Of a stretch of 64,000 nt of DNA, positions 8,405 through 17,405 are shown piece by piece; the stretch's first letter is position 1, and each line of letters begins with the position of its first letter. The notes under the pieces were generated by a model. It made no database searches. It had not been told where the DNA came from and worked only from the letters and a program-made list of their open reading frames with translations. The DNA lies in NCBI RefSeq assembly GCF_016031615.1, contig NZ_JACYXC010000001.1:4526001-4590000 (forward strand), given 5' to 3'. Both the position numbers and the translations under genes were made by a program. The stretch comes from Streptomyces pactum (GTDB lineage Bacteria > Actinomycetota > Actinomycetes > Streptomycetales > Streptomycetaceae).

Positions 8405-9847
8405 GTGGACACCACACCGGCCGGGCCGTCCGGCGGCCCCCGCCCCCCGCAGGCGGCCACGCCCGTGCGCCGCTCGGGGACCCCGCCGCCGGACGCGGCG
8501 CGGCAGCCCGAGACGCTCGCCTTCGTGGAGAGCCCGGTCCAGCTGCTCAACGTCCTGGAGTGGGCGTACGCCGACGCCCGGCGGACGGCGGCCCGGGCGC
8601 CGGGCGGCGGACGCGGGTCGGTGCCCGCACCCGCCGTGGCACCCGGCCCCGGACCGGGCGCGGCGTCCGGCCCCGGACCCGGTGTGGGCGTCCCGGCCGC
8701 GCCCCCGGTCCCGACCGGGACCGGGGAACCGGCCGGCCACCGTCCCGACCGCCCGGGGGCCGGTGCCGGGGACGCGGCGGCGTCCCCGGCACCGGCCCCG
8801 CCGGGCCCGTCCCCCGCGGCGCCGGCGGCCGGGGAGCCGGTGGTGTCCGACCCGGACGGCGTGCCGGTGCTCACCGGCGCGGTGGACCGGCTCACCGTGG
8901 TGGTGCTCTCCCCGCACGACCCGATGACCCGCGGCCAGCTGCGCCGGATGGCGGACCTCGCCCGCGACGAGGGCGTCACCGTCCGCTGGGAGGACGCGCG
9001 CGGCGGGGCGAGCGCCCCGTTCCGCACCATCGGCGGACTCTCCGGGCCGCTGCGGCGCGCCGAACGGATCGTCATCGGCGACCCGTTCTCGCGGTACGTG
9101 CAGCTGCTGCTCACCCTCACCCGGGCGCGCGACCTGATCGTGGTGGACGACGGCACCGCGACCATGGAGTTCATCTCCCAGCTGGCCGCCGGGGAACCGC
9201 TGGTCCGCTGGCACCGGCGGGGCAACGGCCGCGGGCCGCGCGACCTGGTCTTCGCGCCGGTCTCCGCCTCCGCGCGCCGCAAGCTGACCCCGGGCGGCGA
9301 CCACCGCGTCGAGGTGTTCAGCTCCATGCCGGTGGACCCGCCCGCCGGCGTCACCGTCACCGCCAACGACTTCGCCTGGACCCGCGCCCGGTTCGGCCCG
9401 CCCCGCCTCACCGACGGCGCCGATCTGGTGGGCACCTCGCTGGTGGAGACCGGCGTGGTGGACCAGGAGCGCTACCTGGAGGCGGTCGGCGCGCTGGCCC
9501 GTGCCCACGGCGCCACCCGGTACTTCGCGCACCGCAAGGAGAGCACCGACAAGCTCCACCGGGTCACCGCGGAGATCGGCCTGGAGGTGGTCCGGCCGGA
9601 ACTGCCGCTGGAGCTGATCGCCCGGCGCGGCCCGATCGGCACCTCCATCCTCAGCTTCCCCTCCACCGTGGTGCACACCCTGCCGCTGGCGCTGGCCGGC
9701 ACCGGGGTCCGGGTCGCCGTCTGCGACATCGACCCGGCGTGGCTGACCAGCGGCGCCTCACCGCGGGCGCAGGGCTTCCTGTCCGGGGTCACCGGCAGCG
9801 CGCGGGACGTCCAGCGGCTGCCCGCCTCCCCGCTCAGCTCCTCCTAG
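8405..9847 (+). CDS. Putative sialyltransferase-like glycosyltransferase with low-complexity insert
   Basis: A 480-residue protein. 'LAFVESPVQLLNVLEWAYA' (about residue 38) resembles the N-terminal strand of bacterial sialyl or polysialyl transferases, and later 'YFAHRKESTDKL' and 'PIGTSILSFPSTVVHTLPLAL' could be the donor-site His and Ser motifs. Between them, about residues 60-140 are nearly pure Pro, Gly, Ala and Thr, a spacer inserted after the first Rossmann strand and helix. It is the last gene of the plus-strand neuA-neuB set, 44 bp after neuB, and is followed by a strong terminator. The start GTG 8405 has a weak GGCAGG upstream. Function is inferred from context and short motifs, and I am moderately sure of the family. 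Confidence 0.55.
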   Translation: MDTTPAGPSGGPRPPQAATPVRRSGTPPPDAARQPETLAFVESPVQLLNVLEWAYADARRTAARAPGGGRGSVPAPAVAPGPGPGAASGPGPGVGVPAAPPVPTGTGEPAGHRPDRPGAGAGDAAASPAPAPPGPSPAAPAAGEPVVSDPDGVPVLTGAVDRLTVVVLSPHDPMTRGQLRRMADLARDEGVTVRWEDARGGASAPFRTIGGLSGPLRRAERIVIGDPFSRYVQLLLTLTRARDLIVVDDGTATMEFISQLAAGEPLVRWHRRGNGRGPRDLVFAPVSASARRKLTPGGDHRVEVFSSMPVDPPAGVTVTANDFAWTRARFGPPRLTDGADLVGTSLVETGVVDQERYLEAVGALARAHGATRYFAHRKESTDKLHRVTAEIGLEVVRPELPLELIARRGPIGTSILSFPSTVVHTLPLALAGTGVRVAVCDIDPAWLTSGASPRAQGFLSGVTGSARDVQRLPASPLSSS

Positions 9848-9863
9848 ACCCCGGTCCGGGCGC

Positions 9864-9893
9864 CCCGGACCGCCCGGCCGAGCGGGCGGTCCG
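9864..9893 (+). terminator. Terminator of the nonulosonate operon
   Basis: A perfect 12-bp stem (9864-9875 / 9882-9893) with a 6-nt loop lies 16 bp after the stop at 9847. Confidence 0.7.
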
Positions 9894-10382
9894 GCGGGCG
9901 CCCGGAAGCCGGGCCCGGGCCGGCACGCACCGTCCGCCCGGAGGCCCCGGCGCATCGCCCGACCGGATGCCGGTCCGGGAACACCGCCCGCCCCGGCCGC
10001 CGCCCGCGTAACCGGCTGTGGGCCGCGCCGCCGCCGTCGCCCCGCGTACCCGGGCCGCCCCGGGCCGCGCTGCCGCCGCCGACCCGCGTACCCGCCGCCT
10101 CCCGGGGCACCTCCCGGGCCCGCGGTCCCCGCTCGCGGGGACGCGCGGTCGCCGGTGCCCCGGGCGTCGGCGTCCACGGGGTGAGACGCGGAACGGAATC
10201 CGCCGGGGCGGCGGACGGGGCCGGAATCTCCCGAACGCCCTTGCGTCGAACGGAAGAAGGGCGCTGTTATACCCCTCGCATCGGAAGATCATGCGCAGTC
10301 GGCCCCGTTTTACGTCCCCTATGGGGCTGAAATTTCGACGATCGCACCCGGTTCACCCGTCTGTCGGCTTACGCTTCATCAG
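9894..10382. other. Intergenic region, promoter at right end
   Basis: There is no convincing gene; frames on both strands are Arg/Pro/Gly artefacts. From about 10250 the sequence becomes less GC-rich. TACGCT at 10370-10375 lies 7 nt before the GTG at 10383, and an inverted repeat GGTTCACC (10350-10357) / GGTGAACC (10382-10389) flanks it and overlaps the start codon. Confidence 0.5.
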
Positions 10383-11624
10383 GTGAACCACGTGATGTCC
10401 CCGGAGACCGGGCTGTCCCAGGGCGACGCCGCCGCCGAAGCGGAACCGGCCGGCGTCCTGCCCGAGGGGCTGCGCAGCGAGCTGATCACCTTCCGTCGCG
10501 ATCTGCACATGCACCCCGAGCTGGGCAACTGTGAGTTCCGGACCACCGCGGCGATCAAGGCGAGACTGGAACAGGCCGGGCTCGACCCACAGGTGCTGCC
10601 CGGTGGCACCGGGGTGGTCTGCGACATCGGCACCCCGGCCCCGGGGCAGTCCCGGCTGGCGCTGCGCGCGGACATCGACGCACTGCCCATCCCGGACGTG
10701 AAGACCGTGGCGTACCGCTCCACCGTCCCGGACCGGGCGCACGCCTGCGGCCACGACGTCCACACCACCGTGGTGCTCGGCGCCGGGCTGGTCCTCGCCG
10801 GTCTGGCCCGGGAGGGGAGGCTGCCCCGGCCGGTCCGGCTGCTCTTCCAGCCCGCCGAGGAGGTGCTGCCCGGCGGCGCCGCGGACGCCGTGGAGGCGGG
10901 CGTGCTCGACGGGGTGGGCCGCATCCTGGCGGTGCACTGCGACCCGCGGGTGGACGTGGGCCGGATCGGGCTGCGGACCGGGCCGATCACCTCCGCCTGC
11001 GACCGGCTGGAGGTCGCCCTCAGCGGCCCCGGCGGCCACACCGCCCGCCCGCACCTGACCACCGACCTGGTCACCGCCGCCGCCAAGGTCGCCACCGAGG
11101 TGCCCGCGCTGCTCGCCCGGCGGGTGGACACCCGCTCCGGCCTCGCCGTCACCTGGGGACGGCTGACCACCGGCCACGCCTGCAACGTCATCCCGCAGCG
11201 CGCCGAGCTGTCCGGCACCGTCCGCTGCCTGGACCTGCCCGCCTGGCGCGAGGCGCCCGACCTGGTGCACGCCGCGGTGGACGAGGTCGCGGCGCTGTAC
11301 GGCGCCAAGTCGGAGATCACCTACGTACGCGGGGTGCCGCCGGTGGTCAACGAGGAGACCTCCGCGGACCTGCTGCGCCGGGCGATGGCGGCGCGGCGCG
11401 GGCCGGACGCGGTGGAGGGCACCGAGCAGAGCCTGGGCGGCGAGGACTTCTCCTGGTACCTGGAGCACGTGCCCGGGGCGATGGCCCGGCTGGGCGTGCG
11501 GCGGGTGGGCGACACCGCCCGGCGTGACCTGCACCGTGGCGATTTCGACGTGGACGAGGGGGCGATCCAGGTCGGTGTGGAACTGTTCACCGCGGCGGCT
11601 TTGCTCGACCGACACCTTCCGTAG
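10383..11624 (+). CDS. M20-family amidohydrolase
   Basis: A 413-residue metal-dependent peptidase/aminoacylase of the hippurate-hydrolase type. The N-terminal 'FRRDLHMHPELGNCEFRTT' (about residues 36-54), 'ALRADIDALPIPD', the metal ligands of 'HACGHDVHTTV' (near residue 120), 'FQPAEEVLPGG' with the catalytic Glu pair, and 'SLGGEDFSWYLEHVPG' near the C-terminus are all present. The central lid domain carries 'GPGGHTARPH'. Such enzymes cleave N-acylated amino acids; the substrate is unknown. The GTG at 10383 is taken as the start because TACGCT lies 7 nt upstream, indicating a leaderless message; ATG 10395 is the alternative. It stands alone between the glycopolymer and nucleoside operons. Confidence 0.87.
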   Translation: MNHVMSPETGLSQGDAAAEAEPAGVLPEGLRSELITFRRDLHMHPELGNCEFRTTAAIKARLEQAGLDPQVLPGGTGVVCDIGTPAPGQSRLALRADIDALPIPDVKTVAYRSTVPDRAHACGHDVHTTVVLGAGLVLAGLAREGRLPRPVRLLFQPAEEVLPGGAADAVEAGVLDGVGRILAVHCDPRVDVGRIGLRTGPITSACDRLEVALSGPGGHTARPHLTTDLVTAAAKVATEVPALLARRVDTRSGLAVTWGRLTTGHACNVIPQRAELSGTVRCLDLPAWREAPDLVHAAVDEVAALYGAKSEITYVRGVPPVVNEETSADLLRRAMAARRGPDAVEGTEQSLGGEDFSWYLEHVPGAMARLGVRRVGDTARRDLHRGDFDVDEGAIQVGVELFTAAALLDRHLP

Positions 11625-11690
11625 GTCGAATGGTCGGATCAGGTTCGCGACGATCCGATAACGGCTTCGAAGCACCCCTTTATCTGACAT

Positions 11691-11706
11691 CTACGCGCGT
11701 TACGAT
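11691..11706 (+). promoter_or_regulatory. Nucleoside-regulon operator (degenerate) and -10 box of bmp operon
   Basis: CTACGCGCGT at 11691-11700 matches 10 of 12 bases of the palindrome found before add, deoC and PNP. It abuts TACGAT (11701-11706), a likely -10 box, leaving a leader of about 45 nt before the bmp start codon. A repressor bound here would block the polymerase. Confidence 0.6.
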
Positions 11707-11756
11707 GCGGCGAAACCAGCGCCAAAGGAGGCGCTTCAATCCGAAGGGGACCCCTC

Positions 11757-12794
11757 GTGCGCCGGGTATCCACGATCGCTGTCGCGGGCATCGCCACCGC
11801 GGCACTCGCTTTTTCCGTCACCGCCTGTGGCAGCAGCTCCGACGAGAGCGGCAAGGACGCGGGCGTCGGCCTCGCCTACGACGTCGGCGGCCGTGGTGAC
11901 CACTCGTTCAACGACTCCGCGGCCAAGGGCTACGACAAGGCCCTCAAGGAGTTCAAGATCAAGGGCAAGGAGCTGACGGCCAAGGACGGGGACACCGAGG
12001 CCGACCGCTACGACAAGCTCGCCAGCCTGGCCGAGGCCGGTTACAACCCGGTCATCGGTGTCGGCTACGCCTGGACCCCCTCCATGCAGAAGATCGCCAA
12101 GGAGGAGAAGTTCAAGGACACCACCTTCGGCATCGTGGACTCGGTCGTCGACGCCAAGAACGTCGCCTCCATCGTCTTCACCGAGCAGGAGAGCTCCTAC
12201 CTCGCCGGTGTCGCGGCGGGCCTGAAGACCAAGACCGACAAGGTCGGCTTCATCGGCGGCACCGACAGCGCGCTGATCAAGAAGTTCGCCGGCGGGTTCG
12301 AGCAGGGCCTGAAGGCCACCAACCCCAAGGCGTCCCTGGACGTCCAGTGGGTCAAGATCAACGACGCGGCGGGCTTCGGTATGCCGGACCGCGGCAAGGC
12401 GATCGCCCAGGGCATGCTCTCCAAGGACATCGACGTGATCTACTCGGCCGCCGGCTCCTCCGGCGCCGGGGCCATCGAGGCGACCGCGGGCAAGAAGGGC
12501 ACCTGGTCCATCGGCGTCGACGGTGACCAGTACTACTCCAAGGGCCTGGCCAGCTACCGGGACACCATCCTCACCTCCGCGCTGAAGAACGTGGACGGCG
12601 GCGTCTACGACCTGATCAAGTCCGTCCAGGACGACAAGCCGCTCACCGGCGTGCAGCGGTACTCCCTCGCCGAGGGCGGCGTGGGCATCTCCTTCTCCGG
12701 CGGCTTCCTCGACGACATCAAGCCGAAGATCGAAGAGGCCAAGAAGAAGATCATCGACGGTGAGATCAAGGTGGTCGACACCTACAAGGGCTGA
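11757..12794 (+). CDS. BMP-family nucleoside-binding lipoprotein
   Basis: A 345-residue extracytoplasmic solute-binding lipoprotein of the basic-membrane-protein (PnrA/Med) family, which binds purine and pyrimidine nucleosides for an ABC importer. The signal peptide ends in a lipobox 'SVTAC' with the lipidated Cys at residue 24. Mature motifs include 'GLAYDVGGRGDHSFNDSAAKGYDKA', 'YNPVIGVGYAWTPSMQ', 'YLAGVAAGL', 'VGFIGGTDSALIKKFAGGFEQGL' and 'SIGVDGDQYY'. GTG 11757 follows AAGGGGA at 6 nt. It is the first gene of the uptake operon and sits behind the shared palindrome, so it is probably repressed in the absence of nucleosides. Confidence 0.93.
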   Translation: MRRVSTIAVAGIATAALAFSVTACGSSSDESGKDAGVGLAYDVGGRGDHSFNDSAAKGYDKALKEFKIKGKELTAKDGDTEADRYDKLASLAEAGYNPVIGVGYAWTPSMQKIAKEEKFKDTTFGIVDSVVDAKNVASIVFTEQESSYLAGVAAGLKTKTDKVGFIGGTDSALIKKFAGGFEQGLKATNPKASLDVQWVKINDAAGFGMPDRGKAIAQGMLSKDIDVIYSAAGSSGAGAIEATAGKKGTWSIGVDGDQYYSKGLASYRDTILTSALKNVDGGVYDLIKSVQDDKPLTGVQRYSLAEGGVGISFSGGFLDDIKPKIEEAKKKIIDGEIKVVDTYKG

Positions 12795-12926
12795 CCGGCC
12801 CGGCCGGGACCCCGCCCCGGCCACCGCCGGCCACCGCCCGTGACGGGCCCGGGGGGACGGCTGACGCAGCGTCCGCCCGGGTCCGTCGTGTCCCGACCCC
12901 GCCCCCCCTTCCCCCAGGAGAGCGCC

Positions 12927-14555
12927 ATCAAAGCCGCCAGCGCCCCTCAGGGCGAGCCCTCCGCCGACGCCTCCTCGGACGTCGCGGTACAGCTCCGCGG
13001 AATCACCAAGCGGTTCCCCGGAGTCGTCGCCAACCACGACATCGACATCACCGTGCGCCGCGGGACCGTACATGCCCTCGTGGGCGAGAACGGCGCCGGC
13101 AAGTCCACCCTGATGAAGATCCTCTACGGGATGCAGCGTCCCGACGAGGGCACCATCGAGATCGACGGCAGCCCGGTGCAGCTGCACACGCCCGCCGACG
13201 CCATCGTGCGCGGGGTGGGCATGGTGCACCAGCACTTCATGCTCGCCGACAACCTCACCGTGCTGGAGAACGTCGTCCTCGGCGCGGAGCGGCTGCACGG
13301 CATCGGCTCCCGCGCCCGCGCCAAGATCATGGAGATCTCCGACGCCTACGGCCTGGGGGTCCGCCCGGACGCCCTGGTGGAGGACCTCGGCGTCGCCGAC
13401 CGCCAGCGGGTGGAGATCCTCAAGGTCCTCTACCGCGGCGCGCGCACCCTCATCCTCGACGAGCCGACCGCGGTGCTGGTCCCGCAGGAGGTGGACGCGC
13501 TCTTCGCCAACCTGCGCGAGCTCAAGAGCGAGGGCCTGACCGTCATCTTCATCTCGCACAAGCTGGGCGAGGTGCTCTCCGTCGCCGACGACATCACCGT
13601 CATCCGGCGCGGCACCACGGTGGCCTCGGTCGTCCCGTCCGAGACCACCCCCAAGCAGCTCGCCGAGCTGATGGTCGGCAGCGAACTGCCGTCGCCGGAG
13701 ACCCGCGAGTCCACGGTCACCGACACCCCGATGCTCACCGTCTCCGACCTGCACCTGACCGCGCGGGACGTGGACGGCGTGGAGCGCGCGGTGCTGGACC
13801 GGATCAGCTTCACCATCCGCAAGGGCGAGGTGCTCGGCATCGCCGGCGTCGAGGGCAACGGCCAGGCCGAACTCGTCGAGGCCATCATGGGCATGCGGGT
13901 CCCGGACGCCGGGACCGTCACCCTGGACGGCGCCGACATCAGCCAGGCCCCCACCCGCAAGCGGCGCGAGGACGGCATCGGGTACATCCCCGAGGACCGC
14001 CACCGGCACGGACTGCTGCTGGACGCCCCGCTGTGGGAGAACCGCATCCTCGGGCACGTCACCGAGCGGCCCAACAGCCGCCACGGCCTGCTCGACCCGG
14101 GCGCCGCACGCCGCGACACCGAGCGGATCGTCGCCGAGTACGACGTGCGCACCCCCGGCATCGAGGTCACCGCGGCCTCGCTGTCCGGCGGCAACCAGCA
14201 GAAGCTGATCGTCGGCCGCGAGATGAGCCACGACCCCAAGCTGCTGATCGCCGCGCACCCCACGCGCGGCGTGGACGTCGGCGCCCAGGCCCAGATCTGG
14301 GACCAGATCCGCGAGGCGCGCCGCGAGGGGCTCGCGGTGCTGCTGATCTCCGCCGACCTGGACGAGCTGATCGGCCTGTCCGACACCCTGCGCGTCATGT
14401 ACCGCGGCCGCCTGGTCGCCGACGCCGACCCTGCCACGATCACCCCGGAGGAGCTGGGCTCGGCCATGACCGGCGCGGCTTCCGGCCACCTGGAGGCAGC
14501 CGACGGCGACCCGTCCGGCGACGCCGCCCGGGACGCTGGGGGAGAGGACCGATGA
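12927..14555 (+). CDS. Nucleoside ABC transporter, double ATPase subunit (apparent ATC start)
   Basis: A protein of about 542 residues with two ABC domains in tandem, as in the sugar/nucleoside (RbsA, NupA) class. Domain 1 has Walker A 'GENGAGKST' and Walker B 'LILDEPTAVL'. Domain 2 has a degenerate nucleotide site 'GVEGNGQAEL' and signature 'LSGGNQQK'; its Walker B reads 'LLIAAHPTRGVDVGAQ', with Ala-Ala-His where Asp-Glu would be expected. The best ribosome site (AGGAG, 12916-12920) stands 6 nt before an in-frame ATC at 12927, with no ATG or GTG at that point. In-frame GTG 12840 or 12888 lack such a site. The stop overlaps the next ATG (ATGA). It powers import of the ligand bound by the BMP lipoprotein. 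Confidence 0.88.
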   Translation: MKAASAPQGEPSADASSDVAVQLRGITKRFPGVVANHDIDITVRRGTVHALVGENGAGKSTLMKILYGMQRPDEGTIEIDGSPVQLHTPADAIVRGVGMVHQHFMLADNLTVLENVVLGAERLHGIGSRARAKIMEISDAYGLGVRPDALVEDLGVADRQRVEILKVLYRGARTLILDEPTAVLVPQEVDALFANLRELKSEGLTVIFISHKLGEVLSVADDITVIRRGTTVASVVPSETTPKQLAELMVGSELPSPETRESTVTDTPMLTVSDLHLTARDVDGVERAVLDRISFTIRKGEVLGIAGVEGNGQAELVEAIMGMRVPDAGTVTLDGADISQAPTRKRREDGIGYIPEDRHRHGLLLDAPLWENRILGHVTERPNSRHGLLDPGAARRDTERIVAEYDVRTPGIEVTAASLSGGNQQKLIVGREMSHDPKLLIAAHPTRGVDVGAQAQIWDQIREARREGLAVLLISADLDELIGLSDTLRVMYRGRLVADADPATITPEELGSAMTGAASGHLEAADGDPSGDAARDAGGEDR

Positions 14556-15715
14556 CAACAACTCCGCAGACCGGGGGCCGGACCTCCGGCTCCCCGCTCA
14601 AGCGCATCGACACCGAACGGGTGCTGCTGGCGGTCGCCGCCCCGCTGCTCGCCCTCGCCGGGGCGTTCCTGCTCACCTCGCTGGTGCTGTGGGCGACCGG
14701 CAAGGCGCCGTTCGACGCCTTCAGCATCATGTTCGACTACGGGCTGAAGTCCGACAGCCAGGTCTACATCCTCAACAAGGCCACCGGGTTCTTCCTGTCC
14801 GGCCTCGCGGTCGCCATCGGCTTCCGGATGAACCTGTTCAACATCGGGGTGGACGGCCAGTACCGGCTCGCGGCGTTCTTCGCCGCGGTGGTCGGCGGCG
14901 CCCTGACCCTCCCCGGCATCATCCAGATCCCGCTGATCATCCTGGTCGCCATGGCGGTCGGCGCGGCCTGGGCGGCCATCGCCGGCCTGCTGAAGGTCTA
15001 CCGAGGGGTCAGCGAGGTGATCAGCACCATCATGCTGAACGCGCTGACCACGATCATCATCGGCTACCTGCTGGTGGACGAGCGGCTCGGCGAGCTGGAC
15101 AAGGACACCAACATCGTGGCCACCCCGCCGCTGCCGGAGTCCAGCCACTTCTTCACCATCCCGGCCGGCGAGGGCTTGGAGCCCGTCTGGGGCTTCATCG
15201 TCGTCGCGGCCCTGGCCGGGGTCGGTTACTGGTTCCTGCTCGGCCGCACCCGCTTCGGCTTCGACCTGCGCGCGGTGGGCCGCTCGGAGTCCGCCGCCCA
15301 GGCCAGCGGCGTCAACGTCAAGCGCATGGTGCTCATCAGCATGCTGCTGTCCGGCGCCGTGGCGGGCCTGGTGGGCATGCCCACCCTGCTCAACGACTCC
15401 CACCAGTACAGCAACAACTTCCCGCTGGGCGTCGGCTTCACCGGTATCGCCATCGCCCTGCTGGGCCGCAACAACCCGGTGGGCATCGCGCTCGCCGCGC
15501 TGCTGTGGGGCTTCCTGGAGCGGGGCGCCAACCGGCTGGAGTTCGAGGGCTACGACCGCGAGATCGTCGGCGTCATGCAGGGCGTGATCGTGCTGTGCGT
15601 GGTCATCGCCTACGAGCTGGTCCGCCGCTACGGAACCCGGCGCCAGCAGCAGAAGGTCGGCGCCGAACTCGCCGCCCAGGCCCGTAAGAACGACGCGCAG
15701 GAGGTGACGGCGTGA
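14552..15715 (+). CDS. Nucleoside ABC transporter permease, subunit 1
   Basis: A 387-residue integral membrane protein of the BPD_transp_2 (LivH/RbsC) superfamily. After a cytoplasmic N-terminus of about 25 residues there are some nine hydrophobic helices. Characteristic stretches include 'FRMNLFNIGVDGQYRLAAFFAA', 'YRGVSEVISTIMLNAL', 'FGFDLRAVGRSESAAQASGVN' (cytoplasmic EAA-like loop) and 'FTGIAIALLGRNNPVGIALAALLWGFLERGAN'. The start ATG overlaps the ATPase stop (ATGA) and its own stop overlaps the second permease (GTGA), so the proteins are made in concert. It corresponds to the NupB/YufP type. Confidence 0.92.
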   Translation: MTTTPQTGGRTSGSPLKRIDTERVLLAVAAPLLALAGAFLLTSLVLWATGKAPFDAFSIMFDYGLKSDSQVYILNKATGFFLSGLAVAIGFRMNLFNIGVDGQYRLAAFFAAVVGGALTLPGIIQIPLIILVAMAVGAAWAAIAGLLKVYRGVSEVISTIMLNALTTIIIGYLLVDERLGELDKDTNIVATPPLPESSHFFTIPAGEGLEPVWGFIVVAALAGVGYWFLLGRTRFGFDLRAVGRSESAAQASGVNVKRMVLISMLLSGAVAGLVGMPTLLNDSHQYSNNFPLGVGFTGIAIALLGRNNPVGIALAALLWGFLERGANRLEFEGYDREIVGVMQGVIVLCVVIAYELVRRYGTRRQQQKVGAELAAQARKNDAQEVTA

Positions 15716-17010
15716 GCACCGAGGCGACTCCCAAGACCGCCGATGTGACCCGTCCCAAGGCCGCGCCCGCCCGGCTGTCCCTCGGCAAGGCACTGCTGTT
15801 CGTGGCGGCCGCCCTGGTCCTGCTGTCGGTGGTCCGCGAGATCGTCGGCCTGGTCGCCAAGCCGGACCAGGCCGCGTTCAACAGCATCACCTCCTCCGGG
15901 CAGATCTCCGCCGCGCTGGCCATGGCGGTGCCCATCGGCCTGGCCGGCCTGGGCGGGCTGTGGGCCGAGCGGGCCGGTGTGGTCAACATCGGCCTGGAAG
16001 GCATGATGATCCTGGGCACCTTCTTCGGTGCCTGGGCCGGCTACCAGACCAGCCCCTGGGTCGGCGTCCTGGCCGGTGTCCTGGGCGGCGTGGTCGGCGG
16101 CCTGGTGCACGCCGTCGCGACCGTCACCTTCGGCGTGGACCACATCGTCTCCGGTGTGGCCATCAACATCCTGGCGCTGGGCACCACCACCTACCTCGCC
16201 AAGCGCTGGTTCGGCCCGCTGGCCGACGAGGGCGGCAGCCCCAAGCAGTCCCCGCAGGTGGACGACATCCCGGACTTCACCGTGCCGTGGGTGTCGGACC
16301 GGCTGGAGGACCTGGCGGACAAGCACTGGTTCGTGGTGTCGGACGTCGCCGGCATCCTCGGCGGCCTGGTCACCGACGTCTCGGCGCTCACCGTGGTCGC
16401 GGTCGCCCTGGTGGTCGGCACCTTCTTCGTGCTGTGGAAGACCTCGTTCGGCCTGCGCCTGCGGTCCTGCGGCGAGAACCCGACGGCCGCCGAGTCGCTC
16501 GGCGTCAACGTCTACCTCTACAAGTACGCGGCACTCGCCGTCTCCGGCGGTCTGGCCGGGCTCGGCGGCGTGTTCCTCGCCCTGGTCTCCTCGCACATCT
16601 ACAACGAGGGCCAGACCGGCGGGCGCGGCTACATCGGCCTGGCCGCCATGCTCTTCGGCAACTGGCGGCCCGGCGGCCTGGCCATGGGCGCGGGCCTGTT
16701 CGGCTACTCCGACGCGCTCCAGCTGCGCGGCGGCGGCGACACCGTGCACGCCCTGGTGCTGCTGGTCGCGATCTCCCTGGCGCTCTTCGCGCTGTGGAAG
16801 GCGTACCGCAGGAGCCTGGTCGCGGCCGGCGTCTGCGCCGCCGTCGCCGCCCTGCTGCTGGTCTGGTACCTGCTCACCGACACGGTGGACAACGTGCTGG
16901 TCGGCGCCACCCCGTACGTGGTGACGCTGCTGGTCATGGCGCTGGCCGCGCAGCGGCTGCGGATGCCGAAGGCCAACGGCAAGCCCTACCGCAGGGGGCA
17001 GGGCAAATGA
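15712..17010 (+). CDS. Nucleoside ABC transporter permease, subunit 2
   Basis: A 432-residue membrane protein forming the heterodimeric channel with the preceding permease. Marks are 'AMAVPIGLAGLGGLWAERAGVVNIGLEGMMILGTFFGAW', 'FGVDHIVSGVAINILALGTT', 'SFGLRLRSCGENPTAAESLGVNVYLYKYAALAVSGGLAGLGG' and 'RGYIGLAAMLFGNWRPGGLAMGAGLFGYSDALQLR' (each seen as short segments). It is longer than the usual 310 or so residues, with an extra central hydrophilic loop and two extra C-terminal helices. GTG 15712 overlaps the upstream stop, and its TGA overlaps the cdd ATG. NupC/YufQ type. Confidence 0.92.
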   Translation: MSTEATPKTADVTRPKAAPARLSLGKALLFVAAALVLLSVVREIVGLVAKPDQAAFNSITSSGQISAALAMAVPIGLAGLGGLWAERAGVVNIGLEGMMILGTFFGAWAGYQTSPWVGVLAGVLGGVVGGLVHAVATVTFGVDHIVSGVAINILALGTTTYLAKRWFGPLADEGGSPKQSPQVDDIPDFTVPWVSDRLEDLADKHWFVVSDVAGILGGLVTDVSALTVVAVALVVGTFFVLWKTSFGLRLRSCGENPTAAESLGVNVYLYKYAALAVSGGLAGLGGVFLALVSSHIYNEGQTGGRGYIGLAAMLFGNWRPGGLAMGAGLFGYSDALQLRGGGDTVHALVLLVAISLALFALWKAYRRSLVAAGVCAAVAALLLVWYLLTDTVDNVLVGATPYVVTLLVMALAAQRLRMPKANGKPYRRGQGK

Positions 17011-17405
17011 CCGGAGCCCCCGTCGACTGGGAGGCGCTGCGCGGCGCGGCCCGGGACGCCATGTCCCGGGCCTACGCCCCGTACTCCGGCTTCCCGGTGG
17101 GTGCCGCCGCCCTGGTGGACGACGGCCGCACGGTGACCGGCTGCAACGTGGAGAACGCCGCCTACGGGGTGGCGCTGTGCGCCGAGTGCGGTCTGGTCTC
17201 CGAGCTGTTCGCCACCGGCGGCGGCCGGCTCACCGCCTTCACCTGCGTGGACCGGCACGGCGCGGTGCTCATGCCGTGCGGCCGCTGCCGCCAGCTGCTG
17301 TGGGAGCACGGCGGCCCCACCCTCCAGGTGGAGACCACGGCCGGTGTCCGTCCGCTGTCCGACCTGCTGCCGGACGCCTTCGGCCCCGCCGACCTGGCCA
17401 GGTAG
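17007..17405 (+). CDS. cdd: Cytidine deaminase
   Basis: A 132-residue zinc enzyme that hydrolyses cytidine and deoxycytidine to uridine and deoxyuridine. The substrate motif 'GCNVENAAYG' (45-54), the zinc/catalytic 'CAECG' (Cys58, Glu60) and 'PCGRCRQLL' (Cys91, Cys94) are intact, and the length matches the tetrameric class. The ATG overlaps the permease stop (ATGA), placing it in the uptake operon so that imported pyrimidine nucleosides are deaminated on entry. Confidence 0.96.
   Translation: MTGAPVDWEALRGAARDAMSRAYAPYSGFPVGAAALVDDGRTVTGCNVENAAYGVALCAECGLVSELFATGGGRLTAFTCVDRHGAVLMPCGRCRQLLWEHGGPTLQVETTAGVRPLSDLLPDAFGPADLAR

Noticed and set aside
11736..14561. 940-codon minus-strand open frame opposite the bmp and ABC ATPase genes
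   Set aside because: No conserved domain; it mirrors real genes on the plus strand and has no start signal.
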